This document shows positions 48,043-61,941 of a stretch of 64,000 bases of DNA, in pieces. The notes beneath the pieces are model-generated. The model was not told the origin of the DNA. It was given only the letters and a program-made list of their open reading frames with translations, and did not search any database. How positions within the stretch are numbered: position 1 is the first letter of the stretch; each line of letters starts with the position of its first letter. A program made the position numbers and the translations under genes. Source of the stretch: Mycobacterium sp. 1081908.1. GTDB taxonomy: Bacteria; Actinomycetota; Actinomycetes; Mycobacteriales; Mycobacteriaceae. The stretch spans positions 1 to 64,000 of the forward strand of contig NZ_LZLY01000085.1 of NCBI RefSeq assembly GCF_001673535.1, given 5' to 3'.

Positions 48043-49538
48043 GGCTTGTTCAGCACGTGGCGGGTGCGATCGGCCATCACCGGCACGCCATTTCGGCCGC
48101 CGAGGTCCTGCGCGTAAAGGGCCACCGCGTAGGCCACACCGCCGCCGTTGATGCCCAGCGAGGTGCGGTCGATGTGGTCGAGGGTGTCGGTCTTCTGGTG
48201 GTAGTTGGGATCGAAGGGCGCCTCGGCGGTCCCGCCCCAGAGCTTGGCCTGATCGGCGGACATCTTGACCTCGGCGCCCGAGAACAGCCCGCCCGCCGGG
48301 ATGCCGGCCAGCGTGAATCCGTCGTAGTCCGAACGCCCGTCGAACGACGTGTCCTGCGCGGTCTTGCCCGCCGACTTCAAATAGGCGACCAGGGTGCGCT
48401 CGATGCCGGCCGAGCCTTCCGGCACCACCGGCTGGCCGCGGGAGTCCGACGGCAGCGATTGGTCGCCGTCATAGGTGAAGTAGCCGGGGTTCGGCGAGGC
48501 GAGCATGTCGAAGTTCAGGTACAGCGCAATGTCTTTGAGCCCGTCGAGGTTCAGCGACTCCACGTAGTTGCGCGACCCGATCAGCCCGAGTTCCTCCGCC
48601 CCCCAGAATCCGAACCGCACCGCGTTGTGCACCGGCGGCGAGTTCCCCAGCTGCACCGCGGTTTCCAGCACGGCGGCCACGCCGGAGCCGTTGTCGTTGA
48701 TGCCCGGCCCCTCGGGCACGCTGTCCAGGTGTGCGCCCGCCATCACCACGTCGGTGGGCGAGCCGGTCTTGGTCTGCGCGATGACGTTGCGGGCCTTGAA
48801 GGTTTGGACGCTGGCGTTGAGCTTGATCGTGGTGGGCCCGGGTTGCCCGCGCAGCTGCAGCCCGGTGGACTTGGTGACGCTCACGACCGGGATCTTCACC
48901 TCCGTGTCGGCCCCCAGGGTGCCGCCCATCTGCTGCTCGTCGACGTTGTCGGCGACGATCATCGCGACCGCACCGCGCTGCGCCGCGGCGTTCTCCTTCT
49001 GGGCGAACGGGCAGGTGCCGCGGTCCACCAGCACCACCGCGCCCTGCACCCGCAGCCCGTCGAAGTCGGCGGGCTTACAGCCCGGGTCGTCGCCCGGCGG
49101 CACCGGCACCAACGGCCCGCTCACCCCGTCGGGGGGGGTGCCCAGGCTGAACTCCAGCGGGCGCGCCTCCACGGCCAGCCCGCCGACCGTCACCGTCGGC
49201 TTGTCGCCGTGAAATACCCGCGCCGAGAATTCGGGCGTCTGGACGTCAAAGCCGCTGTTGCGCAACGTGTTCACCACGTAGTCGACGCTGGCGTCGTAGC
49301 CGGGGGTGCCGACCGCGCGAGTGCCGTTGTTGGCGTTGGCGATTTCCTGGAGCTTGGTCAGGTGCGCCATCATGGCGTCGGTCGTGACCTTCTTGTGCAG
49401 GCCGTTGGCGAAGTCGGCCGCGCCGGGGTCGCCGGTGGCCTGCTGCGAGTTCTCGCGGCGGTGAGAGCAACCGGTCAGAGACGCGGTCAGGGCGAGCACG
49501 GCGAGCACCGCGCCAATCGTCCTGGAAGTTTTTGCCAT
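48039..49538 (-). CDS. lpqL: Lipoprotein aminopeptidase LpqL (M28 family)
   Basis: A 499-residue exported zinc aminopeptidase, one residue shorter than Rv0418. The lipobox is SLTGC (Cys24). A PA domain lies at about 120-250. The M28 catalytic residues are all present: His270 and Asp272 in GAHLDS, Asp282 in GINDNGSG, Glu315-Glu316 in WGAEELG, Asp344 in NFDMLASPN, and His447 in FDPNYHQKTDT. It trims peptides outside the membrane. The ATG at 49538 has TAGCCT eight bases upstream on the minus strand, inside the end of the DUF2752 gene. The inactive paralogue follows in the same operon. Confidence 0.93.
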   Translation of the reverse strand: MAKTSRTIGAVLAVLALTASLTGCSHRRENSQQATGDPGAADFANGLHKKVTTDAMMAHLTKLQEIANANNGTRAVGTPGYDASVDYVVNTLRNSGFDVQTPEFSARVFHGDKPTVTVGGLAVEARPLEFSLGTPPDGVSGPLVPVPPGDDPGCKPADFDGLRVQGAVVLVDRGTCPFAQKENAAAQRGAVAMIVADNVDEQQMGGTLGADTEVKIPVVSVTKSTGLQLRGQPGPTTIKLNASVQTFKARNVIAQTKTGSPTDVVMAGAHLDSVPEGPGINDNGSGVAAVLETAVQLGNSPPVHNAVRFGFWGAEELGLIGSRNYVESLNLDGLKDIALYLNFDMLASPNPGYFTYDGDQSLPSDSRGQPVVPEGSAGIERTLVAYLKSAGKTAQDTSFDGRSDYDGFTLAGIPAGGLFSGAEVKMSADQAKLWGGTAEAPFDPNYHQKTDTLDHIDRTSLGINGGGVAYAVALYAQDLGGRNGVPVMADRTRHVLNKP

Positions 49539-49549
49539 CGCGCCCAAGG

Positions 49550-49975
49550 CTAGACAAACAGCGCGCTGAATGGCGCAAAGGGCAGATTGCGCACCACGAA
49601 CCAGGCCGTGACCAGCGCCAGCGTCACCGCCGCCGCCCAGCGCTGGTGCTGCCAGCCCCTGACCGGCCGGCCCGTCACCCGCCCGTAGGTCCACGCCGCG
49701 TACGCCCACACCAGCAAGACCAGCGCCACCAGGCCCAGCGCGTTGAACCGGGCGGCGGCCATCACATTGCCGTGCATGAGCGAATACAACATCCGCGCGC
49801 TGCCACAACCCGGGCAGTCGATGCCCAACAGGGCCTTGGTGGGGCACACCGGCAGCGGCCCGCCCGGGGTCGTCGGATCACCCACCCAGGTGGCGGCGCA
49901 GACCAGGGTGGTGGACGCCGCCACCAGGAGCGGCGCACCCAGACTCAGGCGCGCCGACCCGGGGCGGGTCACCAT
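49550..49975 (-). CDS. DUF2752 membrane protein
   Basis: A 141-residue protein with a hydrophobic N-terminal span, the family signature CPTKALLGIDCPGCGSARMLYSLMHGN (residues 44-70, with Cys-Pro-Gly-Cys-Gly), and two further spans. DUF2752 proteins are small membrane proteins of unknown role. It lies 15 bases after the CD225-like gene and 11 bases before lpqL, all on the minus strand. Confidence 0.85.
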   Translation of the reverse strand: MVTRPGSARLSLGAPLLVAASTTLVCAATWVGDPTTPGGPLPVCPTKALLGIDCPGCGSARMLYSLMHGNVMAAARFNALGLVALVLLVWAYAAWTYGRVTGRPVRGWQHQRWAAAVTLALVTAWFVVRNLPFAPFSALFV

Positions 49976-49990
49976 GATTGCGACGCCGGC

Positions 49991-50314
49991 TTAGAACATC
50001 GCGGCGAGCGCGGTGTTCGTGTTGACGTTCAGCGCACCAACGGCCATCAGGATGCCGTAGATGACGCCCACGACCACACCGGCAACCACCGACCAGATCA
50101 CCCACTTCTTGGCGCTGTCGGCGGACGCCTGAGCCTCCGCGTATTGGCCCTGCGCCCACAAACCATTGACCTGGCTGGACTTGACGATCGCCACGATCCC
50201 GAATGGCAGACAGCAGAAGAGCGTCACCAGAATCGACCACACCAGGTAGTTGTTCGGCGCTTGCCCGGCAGGTTGCTGTGGCGGGTATCCGGGCGGAGGG
50301 GGCGGCTGTGTCAT
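49991..50314 (-). CDS. CD225/dispanin-like membrane protein
   Basis: A 107-residue protein with a Pro-rich start (MTQPPPPPGYPPQQPAGQ), then the CD225 pattern NNYLVWSILVTLFCCLPFGIVAIVKSSQVNGLWAQGQY followed by AEAQASADSAKKWVIWSVVAGVVVGVIYGIL. This is the bacterial form of the interferon-induced transmembrane (dispanin) fold, with one re-entrant and one full span. Function unknown in bacteria. GGAG precedes the ATG. Confidence 0.85.
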   Translation of the reverse strand: MTQPPPPPGYPPQQPAGQAPNNYLVWSILVTLFCCLPFGIVAIVKSSQVNGLWAQGQYAEAQASADSAKKWVIWSVVAGVVVGVIYGILMAVGALNVNTNTALAAMF

Positions 50315-50660
50315 GGGTTCTCCAGTCGAGGCGAGTTAGCTGGCGTCGAGCGGTGCTTACCATACCGGAGCGGCGCCGCGAGGGCACTATCTCCGCGAAA
50401 TTCGCCGTTTCCGTCGGCGCCGCGACGGATCCGCCGACCACAGTCGCGTTGCCACCCGCCCTGGCGAGGGGGCCCGGCGGGTGCGAAAGTCGCGTGCTTT
50501 CAACCACTTTCCCGGCCGAGCGCCTTCGGCCGCCGGTAACCGCAATGATGACCAGACAGATAATTTCCAGCGGAATGTGTTGCATGGACAGGACATAGAC
50601 CTACGATCCCTTTAGCGGAAGCACTATTTCCGGTGAGCGACGCACCGATAGGAGCCAAAG
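50315..50660. other. 346-base intergenic region between divergent genes
   Basis: No credible coding frame. On the plus strand TTGCAT at 50580-50585 and TACGAT at 50602-50607, 16 bases apart, are a candidate promoter for the secreted-protein pair, and AGGAG at 50650-50654 is its ribosome-binding site. On the minus strand TATGGT (50364-50359) is a possible -10 for the CD225-like gene. Between 50380 and 50560 I see nothing. Confidence 0.4.
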
Positions 50661-51188
50661 ATGCCTCATCTCAGCAAGGCGCTGCGCGCCGCGGCGGCCA
50701 CGGTGGCCGCGGGCAGTTGCGCGATCGCCGGCGCCGCGACGGCGGCCGCGGACCCCACCAATACCGGTAGCTCGGCGGACATCAACACGCTGGCCGCCAC
50801 GCTGTCGAAGGGCTACGGCCTCAACAACTGCACCGCCGGAAACCTCGACGCCGGCGAACTCGCCGTGCTCACCTGCGGGCAGAGCCCCGACCCCAGCGGC
50901 CCGGTCCAGGCCAGATACATCCTGTTCAACAACGCCGACAACCTGGCCGGCTCGTTCAAGACCAGCATCCGCGACGACGTGCTGACCGCCTGTGGGGACG
51001 CCGGGCAGTCGCCCACCACCTGGCATCAGGGCAGCAGCAACGCCAACTCCGGATCGGTGGCGTGCGGGACATACCAGAACGCCGCGGAGATCATCTGGAC
51101 CACGGACGCCAAAAACGTCCTGAGCCTCATTCGCGGGTCGAACAACGACGTGCCGGCGCTGTACCAGTGGTGGCGCGCGAACGGCTGA
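50661..51188 (+). CDS. Secreted four-cysteine protein, tandem copy 1
   Basis: A 175-residue exported protein. A Sec signal peptide ends at about ATAAADP (residue 31). The mature part begins SADINTLAATLSKGYGLNNC and has four conserved Cys (NNC, TCGQ, ACGD, ACGTY) that probably form two disulphides, ending with ALYQWWRANG. It closely resembles the next gene, so the pair arose by duplication. Similar domains occur outside the membrane in some mycobacterial serine/threonine kinases; I cannot assign a ligand. Confidence 0.8.
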   Translation: MPHLSKALRAAAATVAAGSCAIAGAATAAADPTNTGSSADINTLAATLSKGYGLNNCTAGNLDAGELAVLTCGQSPDPSGPVQARYILFNNADNLAGSFKTSIRDDVLTACGDAGQSPTTWHQGSSNANSGSVACGTYQNAAEIIWTTDAKNVLSLIRGSNNDVPALYQWWRANG

Positions 51189-51241
51189 CGCCCGAAAGAC
51201 GCTCGGTTCCTTGGTTTTCCAACGCAACGAAGGAGTTCAGA

Positions 51242-51766
51242 ATGTCCCCTCTCTCCAAGGCGCTGCGGGCGGCGTCGGCCGTGGCGCTGATGGGCGGCTC
51301 GATCATCGCCGGCACCGCCACGGCGGCCGCGGATCCCGGCACGGGTAACTCGGCGGACATCAACACGCTGGCCGCCAATCTGTCGAAGGGCTACGGCCTC
51401 AACAACTGCCAGCCGGCCCAGCTGTCCGGCCCGATCCTGGCCGAGCTCGACTGCGGGCAAAGCCCCGACCCCAACGGCCCGGCCGCCGGCGTCTACCAGC
51501 TCTTCGCCAACGGCAGCGACCTGGCCGCCGCGTTCACCGGCGGCATCAACGGGGTGTCGCTGAGCCCCTGCGGGGACAACGGCCAATCGCCGGGCACCTG
51601 GCACACGGGCAGTACCGGCGCGACGGCCGGACAGGTGGCGTGCGGAACCTACAAGAGCGCCGCGGTCATCACCTGGACCACCGACGCCAAGAACGTGTTG
51701 AGCCACATCCGCGCGTCCAACACCGACGTCAACGCGCTCTACCAGTGGTGGCGCACCAACGGCTGA
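51242..51766 (+). CDS. Secreted four-cysteine protein, tandem copy 2
   Basis: A 174-residue paralogue of the gene before it. The signal peptide (SKALRAASAVALMGGSIIAGTATAAADP) is followed by SADINTLAANLSKGYGLNNC and the same four Cys (NNC, DCGQ, PCGD, ACGTY), ending ALYQWWRTNG. The middle region differs most, with QPAQLSGPILAE against TAGNLDAGELAV. AAGGAG lies seven bases before the ATG. It is probably cotranscribed with copy 1 across a 53-base gap. Confidence 0.8.
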   Translation: MSPLSKALRAASAVALMGGSIIAGTATAAADPGTGNSADINTLAANLSKGYGLNNCQPAQLSGPILAELDCGQSPDPNGPAAGVYQLFANGSDLAAAFTGGINGVSLSPCGDNGQSPGTWHTGSTGATAGQVACGTYKSAAVITWTTDAKNVLSHIRASNTDVNALYQWWRTNG

Positions 51767-51770
51767 GGAT

Positions 51771-53479
<1,709 letters not shown>

Positions 53480-53483
<4 letters not shown>

Positions 53484-54487
53484 GACCGGGCCCCGACCGG
53501 GCTCAGCTCGGCGACGATCTGTTCGGCGGTCCACGGCGCCAGCAGGAACCCCGACCGGCCGTGGCCCGCCGCGACCAGGGTTCGCTCGTCCACGCGTCGC
53601 ACGAGGGGCAGGTTGTCGGGCGTCATCGGACGCAGCCCGGCCGCGCACTCGGCCAGCTCGTACTCGCCGAGCGCCGGCAGCACCGCGCACGCGTCGTCGA
53701 GCAGATCACGCACCCCCGACACCACCGGCGCCGTGTCGCGTCCGTGCTCGTACTGGGTGGCGCCGACGACCACCCCGTCCGGGCGCGGCACCAGGTACAC
53801 CTGCCGCCCGTGCACCCGTGCGCGAATCACCCTCTGCGGCAACGGCATACATCCCTTCCGCCAGCGCAGCCGCAGCACCTCGCCCTTCACCGGCCGCACC
53901 GGCAGGCCCGGCACCAGGGCCGGCGCGTCGACGCCGTTGGCGACCACCACCGCGTCGGCCTGAACCCGGGCGAGGTCGCTCACCGGCCCCGCCCACCGGA
54001 CCCCGAGGCGTTCGCAGTCCCGGCCCAGCGCGTCGAGCACCGCGCGGTTGTCCACCGCCAGCTCTGTGGGCGCCCGAAACCCGTGCCGGATGCCTTGCGC
54101 CAGCAGCGGTTCCACGTCGCGGGCGGCCGGCTCCCACACCACCGGATGGCCTTGCCCGGACAACCAGTCGGCGACGGTGCGCAGGTCCGCGACGTCGGCG
54201 CGGTCGACGGCCACCACCAGCGACTCGCGGGCGGTGATCACCTCCGGCGGCCAGCCGTCGGTGAAGCCGCCCTCGCGCCACAGCCGCAGCGACTCCAGGC
54301 CCAGCCGCAGCAACCGCTCCTCGCCGGGCCAACCCTCGCTGTGCGGGGCGAGCATGCCGCCCGCCACCCATGACGCGCCCGGCTCGCCGCTGCGATGCAC
54401 CACCACCGACCAGCCGGCCCGCGCCGCGCGGCGCGCCACCGACAGCCCGATGACGCCGCCGCCGACAACGGCCAGTGAGTCCGGCAT
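53480..54487 (-). CDS. thiO: Glycine oxidase ThiO
   Basis: A 335-residue FAD enzyme of the D-amino-acid-oxidase type that converts glycine to dehydroglycine for thiazole synthesis. VVGGGVIGLSVARRAARAGW at residues 5-24 binds FAD, GASWVAGGMLAPHSEGWPGEE is typical of ThiO, and GLRPMTPDNLPLVRRV and LVAAGHGRSGFLLAP near the end complete the fold. It is first in the operon and lies directly behind a TPP riboswitch. Equivalent of Rv0415. Confidence 0.95.
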
Positions 54488-54493
54488 CCTTTG

Positions 54494-54583
54494 CTCCCTT
54501 CGCCGGCATGACCCGGATCAGGTGTGACGGTAAGGGCGTGCGCGCCCACTCTCAGTCCCCGGCCGCTGGGACTCCCGTGCTCT
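54494..54583 (-). promoter_or_regulatory. TPP riboswitch upstream of thiO
   Basis: Read on the minus strand, the THI-box order is clear: ACGGGAGTCCC, GGGACTGAGAGTG, then ACACCTGATCCGGGTCATGCC and GGCGAAGGGAGCAAAGG just before the ATG at 54487. The ribosome-binding AGGGAG is inside the last segment, so translation control is likely. Confidence 0.93.
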
Positions 54584-54592
54584 TCGGACTCC

Positions 54593-54610
54593 ACGCTAGC
54601 GCGCTAGCGT
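54593..54610. promoter_or_regulatory. 18-base perfect palindrome with -10 elements for thiE and thiO
   Basis: ACGCTAGCGCGCTAGCGT is a perfect palindrome. TAGCGT at 54605-54610 ends six bases before the thiE GTG (leaderless pattern). The same hexamer on the minus strand (54598-54593) would start transcription near 54586, immediately before the thiO riboswitch. One palindrome may thus serve two divergent transcripts. Confidence 0.45.
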
Positions 54611-54616
54611 CGCGGT

Positions 54617-55288
54617 GTGCACCAACCGTCCACCCGGCTCGCGGCGGCGAGGCTGTATCTGTGTACCGACGCGCGCCGCGAGCGCGGCGACCTGGCCGAG
54701 TTCGTCGATGCCGCCCTGGCCGGTGGGGTCGACATCGTGCAGCTGCGCGACAAGGGGTCGGCGGGTGAGGGGTGGTTCGGTCCCCTGGAGGCCCGCGACG
54801 AGCTGGCCGCCTGCGAGATCCTCGCCGACGCGGCCCGCCGGCACGGCGCCCTGTTCGCGGTCAACGACCGCGCCGACATCGCCCGCGCGGCCGGCGCCGA
54901 CGTGCTGCACCTGGGCCAGGGCGACCTGCCGCCGGCCGTGGCCCGCGACATCGTCGGCCCGGAGGTGCTGATCGGCCTGTCCACCCACGACGGCGGCCAG
55001 CTGGCCGCCGCCGCCGCGTCGGAGGCTGATTACTTCTGCGTCGGCCCATGCTGGCCCACCCCGACCAAGCCCGGCCGCGCCGCGCCGGGCCTGGACCTGG
55101 TGCGCGAAGCCGCCCGCGTCGGCGGGGACAAGCCATGGTTCGCGATCGGCGGCATCGACGAACGGCGGCTGCCCGAGGTGCTCGGCGCCGGCGCGCGCCG
55201 CGTCGTCGTGGTGCGGGCGATCACCGCGGCGCGGGACCCGCGGGCGGCGGCCGAAAGGCTCAGGTCGGCGCTTGCAGCAGCGAACTGA
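54617..55288 (+). CDS. thiE: Thiamine-phosphate synthase
   Basis: A 223-residue TIM-barrel enzyme that joins HMP pyrophosphate and thiazole phosphate. [22 protein letters not shown] starts it, [12 protein letters not shown] near residue 38 and [25 protein letters not shown] near 80 are conserved, CWPTPTKPG near 150 binds phosphate, and WFAIGGI near 175 follows. It starts at a GTG without a riboswitch of its own. Its 3' end overlaps the convergent mutT3 by 29 bases. Equivalent of Rv0414c. Confidence 0.95.
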   Translation: MHQPSTRLAAARLYLCTDARRERGDLAEFVDAALAGGVDIVQLRDKGSAGEGWFGPLEARDELAACEILADAARRHGALFAVNDRADIARAAGADVLHLGQGDLPPAVARDIVGPEVLIGLSTHDGGQLAAAAASEADYFCVGPCWPTPTKPGRAAPGLDLVREAARVGGDKPWFAIGGIDERRLPEVLGAGARRVVVVRAITAARDPRAAAERLRSALAAAN

Positions 55289-55892
55289 TCCGGAGACTCA
55301 GCTGCGAGGGCTCCTCGTCGGCGTCACCCGGCATGCACCACACGAAAACCCCGGCCTCGACCTCGAGCGTGCGCGGCAGGTGGTGCCGGCGTTCGTCGCC
55401 GTGGTCCAGCGGCAACAGCGCCGGCGCGGTGCGCAGCCGCTGCCAGCTGGCCGCGAAGCCGGGGTGCAGCGGCAGGTCGGCCACCTCGCTCTCGGCGACC
55501 CAGCGCATCTCGGCGCTTTCCCGGTTGGGCACGGTGTCCAGCAACTCGGCCGCGTCGGCGACGACGGTGGTGTAGGTCCAGCGGGTGCCGGCGAGCCCGG
55601 ACACCTCGGCGGTGACGACCGTGGCGCGCACGGCGACCCGCTCGGCCGCCAGCCCGGCCTCCTCGTGGGCTTCGCGGACCGCGGTTTGCTCCGGCGTCTC
55701 GTGGCTGTCCCGCGCGCCGCCCGGCAGCCCCCACGTCCCGCCCTGGTGGCTCCACACCGCCCGGTGCTGCAACAGGACCGCGGGCGTGCCGTCGGGCCGC
55801 GGCGCGCGCAACAGCAAGCCCGCCGCGCCGAAGCGGCCCCAGTAGTGGGCGCCACCCTCGGATACCACCCATCCGTCGCCGTCGCCGTGCAC
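55260..55892 (-). CDS. mutT3: Nudix hydrolase MutT3
   Basis: A 210-residue Nudix enzyme. The Nudix box is [24 protein letters not shown] at about residues 58-81, with the REAHEE core of GX5EX7REUXEEXGU. The family hydrolyses nucleoside diphosphates linked to other groups, often to remove oxidised nucleotides; the substrate here is not proven. Equivalent of Rv0413. The GTG at 55892 has TATCCT six bases upstream. Its last ten codons overlap thiE on the other strand. Confidence 0.92.
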   Translation of the reverse strand: MHGDGDGWVVSEGGAHYWGRFGAAGLLLRAPRPDGTPAVLLQHRAVWSHQGGTWGLPGGARDSHETPEQTAVREAHEEAGLAAERVAVRATVVTAEVSGLAGTRWTYTTVVADAAELLDTVPNRESAEMRWVAESEVADLPLHPGFAASWQRLRTAPALLPLDHGDERRHHLPRTLEVEAGVFVWCMPGDADEEPSQLSLRISSLLQAPT

Positions 55893-55898
55893 GAGATC

Positions 55899-55904
55899 AG
55901 GATA
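55899..55904 (-). promoter_or_regulatory. -10 element TATCCT before mutT3
   Basis: On the minus strand TATCCT ends six bases before the GTG at 55892, a leaderless arrangement. The rest of the 122-base gap before glnX shows no clear promoter. Confidence 0.4.
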
Positions 55905-56014
55905 TGCAGGCGACCCCGCCGGTCAATTGACTCGCCTCCCCCCATCCGCGCGAACATTCTCTTAGAATTCGCTTATCCGGGTTCGTGGGCCGAAAGTATG
56001 AGGGCTGATCTGAC

Positions 56015-60548
<4,534 letters not shown>

Positions 60549-60570
60549 GGCTGCGTCGCGCTTTCGCGTC

Positions 60571-60720
60571 GCGTGTGAATCCTGGACTTCGCGTGTGAAT
60601 CCTGGGCTTTGCGTGTGAATCCTGGGCGGGAAAATCGCCCAGCTCCCGCCACCGGCTCACACTGAAAGCCTCAGGCGCACACTCAAAGCCGTGAGCTCAC
60701 ACTCAAAGCCGCGGGCTCAC
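60571..60720. repeat. Composite palindromic repeat, copy A
   Basis: Three direct 20-base units GCGTGTGAATCCTGGRCTTY (60571, 60591, 60611) lead to a core GGCGGGAAAATCGCCCAG followed by CTCCCGCCACCGG. Then come three inverted-sense units of the form TCACACTCAAAGCC with a 20-base period (60657, 60677, 60697). The shared word GGCTTTG[C/A]GTGTGA reads toward the core from the left and, on the other strand, from the right. The whole unit is a large imperfect palindrome between pknG and the DUF559 gene. Confidence 0.7.
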
Positions 60721-60729
60721 GGTCGACGA

Positions 60730-60752
60730 GTCAGACCCCAGGCCAACCGCGT
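60730..60752 (-). pseudogene. Fossil 3' end of a DUF559 gene
   Basis: These 23 bases match 60880-60902, the stop codon and last codons of the intact DUF559 gene, at 21 of 23 positions, in the same orientation and the same place relative to a repeat copy. They are probably what remains of a duplicated or replaced copy. Confidence 0.5.
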
Positions 60753-60780
60753 CAGCGCACATCCGACGGCCGATGAATTC

Positions 60781-60870
60781 GCGTGTGAAGCCTGGGCTTT
60801 GGGTGTGAATGCTGGGCGGCGAAATCGGGCAGATCCCACCGCTCGCTCACACTCAAAGCCATGGGCTCAC
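60781..60870. repeat. Composite palindromic repeat, copy B; left inverted repeat of DUF559 unit 2
   Basis: GCGTGTGAAGCCTGGGCTTT and GGGTGTGAAT, the core GCTGGGCGGCGAAATCGGGC, and then TCACACTCAAAGCC follow the order of copy A. The part 60795-60870 pairs without gaps with the reverse complement of 61797-61872; by hand I count about 54 of 76 matches. Confidence 0.65.
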
Positions 60871-60880
60871 TCTCAACGGG

Positions 60881-61732
60881 TCAGCCCGCAGGCCAACCGC
60901 GTTCGGCCATTGCCACGCGGACGCGGCGCACGATGTTTGCGCGGTGGTCCTCGGCGACGACTCGCACGATGATCCAGCCCATTCGCTCGAGCGTCTCCAG
61001 GCGCTGAATGTCGTGCACGTACCGCCGGCGGTCGGTCTGGTGCTGATCGCCGTCATATTCAACGCCGACCATGAACTCCTCCCAGCCGACGTCGATGTGC
61101 GCGACCGGCATACCGTCGGCGCCGAACACCGGTATCTGGGTCTGCGGCCGCGGGAATCCGGCGTCGATGAGAAGCAGCCGCAGGTAGCTCTCTCGGGGAG
61201 ACTGTGCGCCGGCATCGACGAGTTCGAGCGCGGTCTCCAATCGCCGCAGGCCCGGCGAGCGGGGGTGTCGTCGCGAAACAGCCAGCACGTCCTCGACCTT
61301 GAAACCCGTTGCCCGCGCGAGGGCGTCCAACCGGACCACGGCCGAGCGGATGGCACCGCGCCGGCCGATGTCGAAGGCGGTCCGTTCGGGAGTGGTGACG
61401 GTACGTCCGTCCACGACCTGCGTCTCGCCGTCGGCCAGCGCGTCGCGCCTCGTCAGCACGCCGTGTGGTGGGCGACTGTTGGCCTGATTCAGCTCGATCG
61501 GGACATTATCGGGAATCCACTTGGCTCCGTGCACGGCCGCGGCGGCCGCTCCCACGATCGTCGCCTTCCCTCCCGACCACAGCCATGCGGCGGCGGTGCG
61601 CAACTCGAGGGACGGCTCTACGTCCTTCGGCAGGTAGACGTTCGGAAAGACCGCGCGATAGCGCGTTCGCAGTTGATGCCGGCTCAGCGCTCCAGATGCC
61701 ACGGCCACGCTGCCGATGAATGGTTCCCTCAT
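60881..61732 (-). CDS. DUF559 (Vsr-fold) protein with AbiEi-like N-terminus, copy 2
   Basis: A 283-residue paralogue of the protein at 5155-5988: REPFIGSVAVASGALSRHQ against RPFLGSEALASGAVTRSQ, and LRTRYRAVFPNVYL against LRTRYRAVFRDVYV. AAWLWSGGKATIVGAAAAAVHG belongs to the AbiEi-like half. The nuclease-like half has AHIDVGWEEFMVGVEYDGDQHQTDRRRYVHD, containing candidate Asp, Glu and Asp ligands, and RLETLERMGWIIVRVVAED. I chose the ATG at 61732, matching the start of copy 1; an upstream frame to 61864 runs into the repeat. Repeat copies lie on both sides in opposite orientation. Nuclease activity is inferred from fold only. Confidence 0.75.
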   Translation of the reverse strand: MREPFIGSVAVASGALSRHQLRTRYRAVFPNVYLPKDVEPSLELRTAAAWLWSGGKATIVGAAAAAVHGAKWIPDNVPIELNQANSRPPHGVLTRRDALADGETQVVDGRTVTTPERTAFDIGRRGAIRSAVVRLDALARATGFKVEDVLAVSRRHPRSPGLRRLETALELVDAGAQSPRESYLRLLLIDAGFPRPQTQIPVFGADGMPVAHIDVGWEEFMVGVEYDGDQHQTDRRRYVHDIQRLETLERMGWIIVRVVAEDHRANIVRRVRVAMAERGWPAG

Positions 61733-61794
61733 GCGGCGGACAATCGCACAGTATCCGCGGTCCACGCCGACATCTATCCACAGCAGGCAGGCGG

Positions 61795-61902
61795 GTGTGC
61801 GCTCACGGCTTTGCGGGTGAACCGGTGGCGGGATCTTGGCGATTTCCTCGCCCGGGACACACACTCAAGACCCTCAGTGCCCACTCAAAACCACAGGCGC
61901 AC
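61795..61902. repeat. Composite palindromic repeat, copy C (inverted); right inverted repeat of DUF559 unit 2
   Basis: GTGCGCTCACGGCTTTGCGG, then GGCGGGATCTTGGCGATTTC, then CACTCAAGACC, is the reverse-complement arrangement of copies A and B. It lies 62 bases upstream of the DUF559 start, so it could also hold its promoter. Confidence 0.65.
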
Positions 61903-61941
61903 GCACAGCCCAGACATAGGTTCGTACCGCACAGTTATGAC

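Noticed and set aside
60571..60720. Regular 20-base repeats that might be a CRISPR array
   Set aside because: Units are head-to-tail without distinct spacers and occur in both orientations around a core; there are no cas genes.
60571..61902. Insertion sequence with a transposase
   Set aside because: The enclosed gene has no DDE, Y1/HUH or serine-recombinase motifs, and the DUF559 fold is not a known transposase; I therefore call it only a repeat-flanked unit.
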